Source: Planctomycetota bacterium (GTDB lineage Bacteria > Planctomycetota > UBA8742 > SKZP01). From it: a DNA stretch of 6,696 bases. Made by a program: the position numbers and the translations under genes. Within the stretch, counting starts at the first letter, position 1. The number at the start of each line of letters is the position of its first letter. Location: the NCBI GenBank assembly GCA_007127275.1, contig SKZP01000037.1, positions 1-6,696 of the forward strand, written 5' to 3'. A model generated the notes under the pieces. It was not told the origin of the DNA. It saw only the letters and a program-made list of their open reading frames with translations, and made no database searches. Shown in pieces: positions 1 to 5,835 of the stretch.

Positions 1-672
1 GCGCACCATCATCAACTCGGCGGTGGTAAGAATGGGAAATGGGCTCGTTTTCGGAATCTCCCGGTCTTCGTCCTCGTCGAAATCCGAGCCCAACTGTGGC
101 GAGTCGCCGAAGGAGAGGTGGCCGGCGCCGCCGTCGGTGTCTTCGAGCCACTTGCGAATGTTCTCGACAACTCGGTCGGCGGCCAATTCATTGGAACCGA
201 GCGTGTCCCGACCATCCTCGTTGCGCGCCTCGCGGATCAGCGACTCGAGCATGAATTCGGCCCACTCTCGGACGTCGTCGTCCTCGTCAATCAGCGCAAG
301 CACATTGAACTTGCGGGCCTCGTCCACCACCTCAATTTCGACGTCCGCCTCGCCACGCGGGCGAGGGGCTTCTCCTTCGGCCCAGCGCTGGTTCAAGCTG
401 TCGAAGCTCGGCTCGTCGTCGACCTCGAGGTAGGCAATGCCTAACGTGATTCCGCCGCGCGCCGCCCAGCTTGCAGCGGCGGACATGCGTCGGTTCTCGG
501 CAATCACCGACTCGGTGTAAACGCTGTTCTGGAAGGAAAACAGAACCAGCGCCAGCAGCAACACAAGAACCATGGAAAGCACGAGTACCACGCCCCCCGA
601 GGCGCGACGCGCTCGACCACCAAGACGGGGCGCGCGAAACGACAACAACGTCTGGGTACGGGTCGAATTCAT
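1..672 (-). CDS. gspK: Type II secretion minor pseudopilin GspK (partial, N-terminal part)
   Basis: The reading frame is open from ATG at 672 to the left edge, giving 224 residues with no stop, so the 3' end lies outside the window. GspK caps the tip of the T2SS pseudopilus with GspI and GspJ in the inner membrane/periplasm. Seen here: a basic leader (about residues 16-25), a prepilin-peptidase-type site with predicted cleavage after SGG (G27), and a hydrophobic helix at about 28-47. The mature protein has no Glu at position 5, the known exception that marks GspK among pseudopilins. Further on are VDEARKFNVLAL (116-127), which matches the family's D.x.KFNLN segment, then IRKWLEDTDG (172-181), like the family's WLDxD segment, and LTTAELMMVR at the edge. 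An acidic stretch at 190-204 may relate to the calcium sites known in GspK. No clear Shine-Dalgarno precedes the ATG, but no other good start lies upstream in frame. The family call is firm; the symbol rests on motifs only. Confidence 0.82.
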   Translation of the reverse strand, partial: MNSTRTQTLLSFRAPRLGGRARRASGGVVLVLSMVLVLLLALVLFSFQNSVYTESVIAENRRMSAAASWAARGGITLGIAYLEVDDEPSFDSLNQRWAEGEAPRPRGEADVEIEVVDEARKFNVLALIDEDDDVREWAEFMLESLIREARNEDGRDTLGSNELAADRVVENIRKWLEDTDGGAGHLSFGDSPQLGSDFDEDEDREIPKTSPFPILTTAELMMVR

Positions 673-822
673 CGGCGGATCACGTGTGAAAGTGAAGAGG
701 CTACGGTGCTTGCCTACGCTCCACTGGCGCAGCGACAACGGCGACCATTGAAACGGCCCACGGCGGTCGAACGTTTGCCGGCACGCATGGTAGCATTTTG
801 CTTTCACGGAGTGTGCCAACAC
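673..822. other. Divergent intergenic spacer between gspK and the rhodanese-rubredoxin gene
   Basis: This spacer must hold the promoters for two divergent genes. I see no convincing -35/-10 pair on either strand: a TTGAAA at 748-753 on the plus strand has no matching -10 at the normal distance. There is no strong hairpin and no supported small gene. The frame upstream of the plus-strand gene is open back to a TTG at 798, but that start has no ribosome binding site. Confidence 0.4.
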
Positions 823-829
823 GGAGGAG
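823..829 (+). promoter_or_regulatory. Ribosome binding site GGAGGAG of the rhodanese-rubredoxin gene
   Basis: GGAGGAG is a near-perfect anti-16S match. It lies 10 nt before ATG 840 and 7 nt before the in-frame GTG 837. It rules out the upstream TTG at 798 as the start, because that codon precedes the site. Whether GTG 837 or ATG 840 is used changes the protein by one residue. Confidence 0.7.
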
Positions 830-839
830 TTGCTTGGTG

Positions 840-1313
840 ATGAGCGGTGAGACCATTGTACGGGATGAGCTGGCGGCCTTGCTAGAAAACGCCGCGACGG
901 AGCCGGTGGAGGTCGTCGACGTGCGCCCGCCGTGGATGTACGGGATTGCGCACCTTCCGGGGGCCGTGAATTGGCCGCTCGAGGAGGAGGGGTTTGTGGA
1001 GCGCTTCGAGGCGGGAACGCGCTACGTGGTCTACGGTGTGAACCGCAAACAGGGTAAGCGGCTGCTCGAACGGCTCGCAGGTGTCGAGAACGTCCGCGTC
1101 TACCTCGAAGGGATTCGTGACTGGGTGGCGGCCCAGCAGCCGACGGAGCCCGAGGTGCGCGGCTTCGCCTGCCTCGTCTGCAGCTTCGGCTACTACGCCC
1201 ACCGTGGCGACCCGCGCGGCCACGTCGAGCCCGGCACGTTCTTCGAGGAGTTGCCCGACGACTGGCGCTGTCCGTGGTGCGGCGCACCGAAGAGCCGTTT
1301 CATGCGGGAGTAG
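840..1313 (+). CDS. Rhodanese-like domain fused to rubredoxin
   Basis: The protein has 157 residues and two domains. Residues 5-100 are rhodanese-like: EVVDVRPPWMYGIAHLPGAV (24-43) matches the family's VDVR...H.PGA.N core, and VRVYLEGIRDWVAA (85-98) is the C-terminal strand-helix. The active-site loop reads VVYGVNRKQGKR (63-74), with Gly66 where the persulfide-forming Cys normally sits, so sulfurtransferase activity is unlikely. Residues 108-155 are a full rubredoxin: CLVC (111-114) and CPWC (144-147) give the four iron ligands, with GD, PGTFFEELPDDW and K.RF in the canonical places. One deviation is Ser115 where rubredoxins usually have Gly. The expected role is one-electron transfer in the cytoplasm, with the rhodanese fold perhaps serving as a docking or sensing module; partner unknown. 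It is cytosolic, with no signal peptide or TM segment. Its 3' end overlaps the convergent acetyltransferase gene by 14 bp. The domain calls are firm; the physiological role is inference. Confidence 0.9.
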   Translation: MSGETIVRDELAALLENAATEPVEVVDVRPPWMYGIAHLPGAVNWPLEEEGFVERFEAGTRYVVYGVNRKQGKRLLERLAGVENVRVYLEGIRDWVAAQQPTEPEVRGFACLVCSFGYYAHRGDPRGHVEPGTFFEELPDDWRCPWCGAPKSRFMRE

Positions 1314-1938
1314 TCGGCGCCGTGGAGTCGTCCTCACCGGCGTGTCGCAACGTTCGCGTGGCAATCTCTCGTGCCGGGTTGCCGGCTACCACGGTCCAGG
1401 CGGCGACGTCGCGGGTCACCACACTACAGGCGCCGGCCACGGCACCCTCGGCAAGCGTCACCCCCGGCGCCACGTAAGCTTGCGCGGCCACCCAGGCGCA
1501 CCGTTCGAGACGGATCGGCGCAGTAATCAGCGCCATGTTTTCGTCGCGAATGTCGTGGCTTGCCGTGCAGAGGTAGGCGTACTGGCTGACAATGGCGTGC
1601 GGGCCGATGTAAATGGTGTCGACGCTGTAGCACTCCGCGTGCGGGCCCAGCCAGCTGTGCTCGCCGAGCGTAAGGTTCCAGGGCGCCCAAATGCGCACCG
1701 AGGCATCCGGCCGGGCGCCGTGACCGACGCGGGCTCCGAAGCTGCGCAGCAAGAACCGCCGCCAGCCCATCAGCGGCTTCGGACTCGGCCGAAACAGCGT
1801 TAGCCACACGAGGTGCCACACGACGCGGCCCAGTTTGTTGCGCCACGACAGCGGATTGCTGTAGCGCGACAAGTCGACCGGCGGCGCGCCAGCCAAGGGT
1901 TCCGCCGCCGTTCGCTCGCCCTTCACGGTACGCGTCAT
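1300..1938 (-). CDS. WcaF-like hexapeptide-repeat O-acetyltransferase
   Basis: The protein has 212 residues and matches the colanic-acid-type acetyltransferase (WcaF, left-handed beta-helix) family along its length. Seen here: DLSRYSNPLSWRNKLGRVVW (22-41), LFRPSPKPLMGWRRFLLRSF (48-67), APWNLTLGEHSWLGP (85-99), SQYAYLCTASHD (118-129), AYVAPGVTLAEGAVAGACSV (154-173) and GNPAREI (186-192). The hexapeptide rungs cover about 70-180. His128 in SHD is the likely catalytic base by family analogy. These enzymes transfer acetyl from acetyl-CoA to a sugar hydroxyl in exopolysaccharide or O-antigen building blocks, in the cytoplasm. No glycosyltransferase or polymerase gene is nearby, so the acceptor is unknown. 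The start at ATG 1938 is backed by GGGAG 7 nt upstream. It follows the LamG-domain gene by 21 bp on the same strand and is probably co-transcribed with it. I do not assign the symbol wcaF because the pathway context is missing. Confidence 0.88.
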   Translation of the reverse strand: MTRTVKGERTAAEPLAGAPPVDLSRYSNPLSWRNKLGRVVWHLVWLTLFRPSPKPLMGWRRFLLRSFGARVGHGARPDASVRIWAPWNLTLGEHSWLGPHAECYSVDTIYIGPHAIVSQYAYLCTASHDIRDENMALITAPIRLERCAWVAAQAYVAPGVTLAEGAVAGACSVVTRDVAAWTVVAGNPAREIATRTLRHAGEDDSTAPTTPA

Positions 1939-1945
1939 GGTGGCG

Positions 1946-1950
1946 CTCCC
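1946..1950 (-). promoter_or_regulatory. Ribosome binding site GGGAG of the acetyltransferase gene
   Basis: On the minus strand GGGAG lies 7 nt before ATG 1938, inside the 21-bp gap after the stop codon of the upstream gene (1960-1962). It supports this start and separate initiation on a shared transcript. Confidence 0.6.
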
Positions 1951-1959
1951 ATTTGTGCA

Positions 1960-4587
1960 TCACGGCCGCTGGCGACGTACCCATCCGGCACCCGCGAGCA
2001 ACGCAAGCAACGCAAGCCCCAGTGCGAGCGTACCGAGTTCCGCGCCGCGAGCGCGGGGCCGCGCGCCGCAGGTGATGCTCTCCACGTGGTCCTCGACCGG
2101 ACTGTCGAAGAACAGTTCCAGTGTGGTCGTTGTGGTTAACGCGCCGTCGCTCGCTTCGACGGTGTACCGGTAGCGGCCCGCCGGAAACGCAATGCCGGTC
2201 CACTGCAACTCGACCGGCCCGGCGCTCGGCGCGGACGGCGGCAGTGGCACACGAACCCCCGCGACGTCGGGGCCGTCGACGCGCAACACCTCCACCTCGT
2301 CGCCGTTGGGATCCTCGACAAGGAGCGTCACATTGACCAGCGGTCGCTCGGCACGCACCTCGTAGGCGTAGCCGGCCGCTTGATTGCCGGTGATTTCCCT
2401 GGCCCACGAGGCGGGGCGAATGCTCGGGGCCAGGTTCGCTCCCTCGGCAAGGATTTCCATGAGGTACACCCCGCCGGGCAAGACGGGGTCGTTGGTCGTC
2501 ACCGCTACCTCGAAGCTGACCGGGCCGGGTGCGGCAAGGGAGAGCGTTACGGGGACCATGTGAATCTCGCCGGGCTGGAGACCGAGGGGCTCGGTCAGCT
2601 CGGCGGTGACGCTGTCCTGGCCGCTGCCGGTGTCGCTGAACGCGTGCACCTGCAGGTCCATCACCTCGAGCGTCGAGACACCGACGTTTTCGAGCGCAAA
2701 CTGCGCCGTCGTCTCGCCCGGCCCGGCCACTTCGCCCCAGTCGTCGGTGCTGCTGTCGGGCACGACACCGTGGCCGACGCGCGTCACCCGGAGGTGCGAG
2801 CCCCGCGCGAGGCTCACGTTGTCAATCAGCAAGCCGCGCTGGTTGAACGGGCCGACGTCATGACCCTGGAAGCGAATCACCACTTCCTCGACGGCCTTCG
2901 CATTCGTGCCGGCGTCGGTGATGGCTTGCGCCACGTCGACGGCGACGTGCTGCCAGGTCGACTGCTGCGGCAGCGCAAACTCATACAACGACGCCAGCCA
3001 CGTCTCGCCGCCGTCGACGCTCACAAAGACGTGGCTCCCCGGGTCGGGGCTCATGCTGAGGTTGTTCCAGTAAAAGCTCAGCCACAGCGGAACGGCGGCG
3101 AGGTTGTACGCCGAAACGTCGTAGTGGAACTCGAGCGCGCCGTAGGCCAGGCCGCTCGGAAAGTCAAGCGCCGCGGAGGAGTTCGCGCTGACCGGATGCT
3201 GCAGGCTCGGTGCTCCAAAGCGCAGCCGCGCCTCGGTTTCCGCCGTAACGTGCACGGAGTCGACGGGTTCGCCGGCGCCCGACGCAGTGGGATAATGCCC
3301 CGGGCCGGTTTGAAATTGCACGTGCGTCGGCAGCTGTGAGAAGTCCTCGAACGCGGGCAGCCCCGGGTAGGGCCCGAACAACGTATTTGTCGTCCACTCG
3401 AACGGAAACGGTGCATTGATTCCGTGCCCCGTCCCGTCGGAGAGGCTCCACGAGCTTCCCTCGGCAAGCTGAGGCGCAAACGTCTCGCCGCCGACTGCGC
3501 TGGGCAGCCGGCTGAAGGTGAGAAACAGGTACGTGACCTCGCGGTCTTGTACCGCAAGCGCGGGCTCCACCTCGACAAGCGCTTGTCCGTTATCCAGCTC
3601 GCCGCGGCCGAGCTCGCTCGCGAGCTGCGGATCATAATGCACCGACGGTCCCTCCCAGAGCGTGACTTCGAGCCCCTGCGCGGCCGTCCCCGCGTTGTCG
3701 ACAACCAACTCGTCCAGTTGTTGCGCATTGACCGCATATGCAATCACCGAGCCGGCGAGAATCTCTCCCTTGTGTTCGTTCACCGGCAACGTCTCCGCCA
3801 TGCGCGGCTCGCCCAGGCGCCACAAATGAAGCCCCGCGGAGAACGGCGCCTGCTGTTCGTGGAAAATGCGCACTTCGAAGTCGGTGCGCGCTTGCGTCCA
3901 GATACGGAAGTCGTCGAGTTGTTGTTCGAAGTATCCAATGGGTTGTGAGCCCGCTTGCAAATGGAGGGTATAACCGCCTTGGAAGAGGTAGAAAAGCCCC
4001 GAGGAGATGTCGTGCGAGAACGGTTGATCTTCGAAGGTGAGCAGGCCGTCGACGTAAGCGTCCACCGTTTCCGTGCTGTCGTCGTAGCTGAAGGCGACGT
4101 GCCGCCACTGGCCGGTGGTGACGCTTTGGCCGCTCCAAGCAATGGCGTCGGTCGTGTCGTCGTAGAGGATGATCTCGCCCGTACCGTCGAACAGGTAGAT
4201 GCCGAAGTCGCCGCCGTCGGAGAGGATGGCCTGGCGTCCGCTCACCGCGGAGGCGCGGAGCCAGAATTCAATGGTCCAGTCGGTGCTGCTCAAGATGGCG
4301 GTATCAATGGCGGTGAACAGCTCCGTGTTGCCGTCGAGGCCGACCGCGTAGTCGCCGAGCGCGGCGTTGCCGACCCAGTCCGGCGCGTTGTTGAACTCGG
4401 CCTGCAACAGCCCAACGCCGGGGTCGCCACGGTTCTCGGTGGTCATGCCCGAGCCTTCGTCGAAGGTGTAGTACGCCACCTCGGGCGCATGTTGTCCCCA
4501 GGCGTGGCTGGCAGTGCCGAGCAGCCATAAGGCGAACAAGCACGCGAAGCAGACAGAGTGGAGGGTGATGAAGCGACTGGAACGCAT
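1960..4587 (-). CDS. Exported LamG-domain protein with MYXO-CTERM-like C-terminal sorting tail
   Basis: The protein has 875 residues counted from ATG 4587. The start is chosen because it gives a proper signal peptide: basic MRSSR, hydrophobic 11-24, likely cleavage near AWG|QH (31). An in-frame TTG at 4611 would only add eight residues; GGGAG sits just 2 nt before the ATG, which is tight. Residues about 36-240 form a LamG/concanavalin-A-like jellyroll: VAYYTFDEGSG (37-47), WTIEFWLRAS (104-113), GQWRHVAFSYDD (159-170) and QLDDFRIW (223-230). Residues 420-595 look like a second beta-sandwich (VFVSVDGGETW, 520-530; LLIDNVSLA, 586-594). Residues 625-715 resemble the Hydin/choice-of-anchor D type (ENVGVSTLEV, 633-642; TTNDPVLPGG, 697-706), and 740-828 look Ig-like. 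The end is Cys840-Gly, then a helix at 851-869, then RRQRP. It has no recognised catalytic motif and is likely a surface adhesive or structural protein. The domain boundaries are estimates. Confidence 0.85.
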   Translation of the reverse strand: MRSSRFITLHSVCFACLFALWLLGTASHAWGQHAPEVAYYTFDEGSGMTTENRGDPGVGLLQAEFNNAPDWVGNAALGDYAVGLDGNTELFTAIDTAILSSTDWTIEFWLRASAVSGRQAILSDGGDFGIYLFDGTGEIILYDDTTDAIAWSGQSVTTGQWRHVAFSYDDSTETVDAYVDGLLTFEDQPFSHDISSGLFYLFQGGYTLHLQAGSQPIGYFEQQLDDFRIWTQARTDFEVRIFHEQQAPFSAGLHLWRLGEPRMAETLPVNEHKGEILAGSVIAYAVNAQQLDELVVDNAGTAAQGLEVTLWEGPSVHYDPQLASELGRGELDNGQALVEVEPALAVQDREVTYLFLTFSRLPSAVGGETFAPQLAEGSSWSLSDGTGHGINAPFPFEWTTNTLFGPYPGLPAFEDFSQLPTHVQFQTGPGHYPTASGAGEPVDSVHVTAETEARLRFGAPSLQHPVSANSSAALDFPSGLAYGALEFHYDVSAYNLAAVPLWLSFYWNNLSMSPDPGSHVFVSVDGGETWLASLYEFALPQQSTWQHVAVDVAQAITDAGTNAKAVEEVVIRFQGHDVGPFNQRGLLIDNVSLARGSHLRVTRVGHGVVPDSSTDDWGEVAGPGETTAQFALENVGVSTLEVMDLQVHAFSDTGSGQDSVTAELTEPLGLQPGEIHMVPVTLSLAAPGPVSFEVAVTTNDPVLPGGVYLMEILAEGANLAPSIRPASWAREITGNQAAGYAYEVRAERPLVNVTLLVEDPNGDEVEVLRVDGPDVAGVRVPLPPSAPSAGPVELQWTGIAFPAGRYRYTVEASDGALTTTTTLELFFDSPVEDHVESITCGARPRARGAELGTLALGLALLALLAGAGWVRRQRP
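1963..2070 (-). other. MYXO-CTERM-like C-terminal sorting signal within the LamG protein
   Basis: The last 36 codons encode an invariant-type Cys (C840), a short Arg/Gly/Ala linker, a hydrophobic helix of about 19 residues (LGTLALGLALLALLAGAG core) and a terminal basic cluster RRQRP. Cys, TM, Arg cluster is the published layout of MYXO-CTERM and related Cys-containing C-terminal tags, which mark proteins for cell-surface delivery. The linker here carries three Arg residues, which is not typical, so an ordinary C-terminal membrane anchor remains possible. Confidence 0.55.
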
Positions 4588-4683
4588 GACTCCCACGCGG
4601 CAAAGTGGCAAAAACAGAATCCGGTCAACGGCCTACGGTGTAGCATGCTCGGCTGGTCATTTGTGCAGCAAATTCCCCGCAAG

Positions 4684-4702
4684 GAACTGTTCGAAACGGT
4701 TC
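4684..4702. promoter_or_regulatory. Interrupted dyad in the divergent promoter region
   Basis: The 218-bp spacer between the divergent LamG-protein and HEAT-lipoprotein genes (4588-4805) holds an inverted repeat, GAACTGTT-CGA-AACGGTTC. Its 8-bp arms match at 7 of 8 positions. A GC palindrome, CCCGCGGG, lies just downstream at 4705-4712. The position, about 100 bp from each start codon, would suit an operator serving both genes. The regulator is unknown, and the spacing does not match the GAAC-N4-GTTC LexA box. I see no convincing -35/-10 pair and no supported small gene in the rest of the spacer. Confidence 0.3.
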
Positions 4703-4794
4703 GCCCCGCGGGCCGTCTGAGTGGTAGGGAAGCGCTTGCCGACTCGCATGTGGTACAACCTTGCGTGACGTTGCGGCTTTGTGGGCATAAAGGC

Positions 4795-4800
4795 GAGGAG
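4795..4800 (+). promoter_or_regulatory. Ribosome binding site GAGGAG of the HEAT lipoprotein gene
   Basis: GAGGAG lies 5 nt before ATG 4806. An in-frame TAA at 4788-4790 closes the frame just upstream, so this start is effectively fixed even though the resulting signal peptide lacks a basic residue before its hydrophobic core. Confidence 0.65.
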
Positions 4801-4805
4801 CGACA

Positions 4806-5804
4806 ATGCCAGCCTTGATTCCTTTGCTTGTAGCGGTGCTTGGGTTGGTCGCGACCGTGGCCGGTTGTGGCGGTGAAACACCGGAGTCTGAGTATGACGA
4901 CCGGCCCTTTGCGGATCTTGCGCTCGACGAGCTTGTCGACTGGGAGGCGCGGCCGAAGGAGCCGGCGAAGCTCGCCGAGGTGCTTGCGGAAGTGAGGCGC
5001 CGGATCCGGGACGTCGACGAGACGACACTTTACGCCACGGTGTTGCCGGCGTTGGAGCCGGTGCTTGCGCATGAGGAGGAGGCGGTGCGCAAGGAGGCGG
5101 TGCGCGCGGCGGCGCAAGTGGCGCGACGCAGCGAGTCGGAGCCGGCCGTGGCGCTTGTGGCCGGCGCGGTGACGGACGAGGCCACGCCGGTGCGACTTGC
5201 CGCGGTCCGCGAGTTGGGGGCGCTGCTGCAGCGTCGCATTGCGTCAACGGAGACCGTGCTTGCCGGGCTTGCGCATGCCACCGCCGACCGCAGCGAGGCA
5301 GTGCGCGAGCAGGCACTGAAGATGCTCGCTGCGGCGGGGACCTTTGCGCGCGGTGCTGCCGGGGCCGTGGTCAACGCTCTGCAAGCGGAGGACGAACGAG
5401 GGCTGCACGAGCAGCTTAAGGCGTGGGAAACGCTGCGCGCGCTCAAGCCGACCGACGAGGAGATTCGCGAGTTCGTCGAAGCGGCCGCCGGCACCGCCGA
5501 GGAGCCGCGGATTGCGCGTGCCGCCACGGACGTGCTTGCCGGGTTGACCGAGCTCGACGGCGACCAGTTCGACGTGGCGCTCGACGCGTTGGAGGCGCTT
5601 CTCGCGCCTCTGCGTCACGGCTCGGCCGAGGTTCGCCTGCGCGCCATTGAAGCGCTCGAAGCCGCCGGCGCCCCGGCGCGCGAGATTGCCGCAGAGCCGC
5701 TCGAGGATGTGGCCGCGAACGACCCGCAACGCGAGGTGCGCCGCCGGGCCGCGCAAGCCCGTAACGCACTCGGCCTCGACGACGACGCGGAAAACGCCGA
5801 GTAG
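4806..5804 (+). CDS. HEAT-repeat lipoprotein
   Basis: The protein has 332 residues. Residues 1-20 are a hydrophobic signal ending in the lipobox VAGC, with Cys21 as the likely lipidated residue; Gly at +2 points to the outer membrane under the usual Lol rule. The signal is unusual in having no Lys or Arg before the hydrophobic core. After an acidic linker (24-60) come alpha-helical HEAT-like repeats with the typical hydrophobic and Arg pattern: EEAVRKEAVRAAAQVAR (91-107), ATPVRLAAVRELGALL (126-141), SEAVREQALKMLAAAG (163-178), SAEVRLRAIEALEAAG (273-288) and QREVRRRAAQARNALG (308-323), with more divergent helices between 190 and 265. It ends in an acidic tail. HEAT solenoids are protein-binding scaffolds, and no enzymatic site is visible. 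It is followed after 31 bp by the CPBP protease gene on the same strand, so an operon and a shared task in the envelope are likely. The partner is unknown. Confidence 0.85.
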   Translation: MPALIPLLVAVLGLVATVAGCGGETPESEYDDRPFADLALDELVDWEARPKEPAKLAEVLAEVRRRIRDVDETTLYATVLPALEPVLAHEEEAVRKEAVRAAAQVARRSESEPAVALVAGAVTDEATPVRLAAVRELGALLQRRIASTETVLAGLAHATADRSEAVREQALKMLAAAGTFARGAAGAVVNALQAEDERGLHEQLKAWETLRALKPTDEEIREFVEAAAGTAEEPRIARAATDVLAGLTELDGDQFDVALDALEALLAPLRHGSAEVRLRAIEALEAAGAPAREIAAEPLEDVAANDPQREVRRRAAQARNALGLDDDAENAE

Positions 5805-5835
5805 CGAGAGTCCACAGCGGCCCAACAAGTCCAGC

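Noticed and set aside
798..839. N-terminal extension of the rhodanese-rubredoxin protein from TTG 798
   Set aside because: The extension is basic and unlike a rhodanese N-terminus, and the strong GGAGGAG site lies inside it, positioned for GTG 837 / ATG 840.
1081..1803. Plus-strand open frame of 240 codons spanning the rhodanese-rubredoxin and acetyltransferase genes
   Set aside because: Its composition is Ser/Arg/Ala-rich and low in information, and the overlapping genes carry clear family motifs.
1424..2407. Long minus-strand open frame of 327 codons overlapping the acetyltransferase and LamG genes
   Set aside because: It is rich in Arg, Gly and Ala with no domain pattern and lies across two well-supported genes in another frame. 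It is a shadow frame of G+C-rich coding DNA.
2380..3339. Plus-strand open frame of 319 codons inside the LamG gene
   Set aside because: It is antisense to the LamG protein gene, has no recognisable motif and shows the His/Arg/Val-rich composition typical of an antisense shadow.
4684..4702. LexA-type SOS box
   Set aside because: GAAC and GTTC are separated by 11 nt rather than the 4 nt of the known GAAC-N4-GTTC box, and no SOS gene is adjacent.
5647..5835. N-terminal extension of the CPBP protein upstream of ATG 5836
   Set aside because: It would overlap the HEAT gene in another frame, is Arg/Pro-rich and has no membrane segment. The frame is open only because of base composition.
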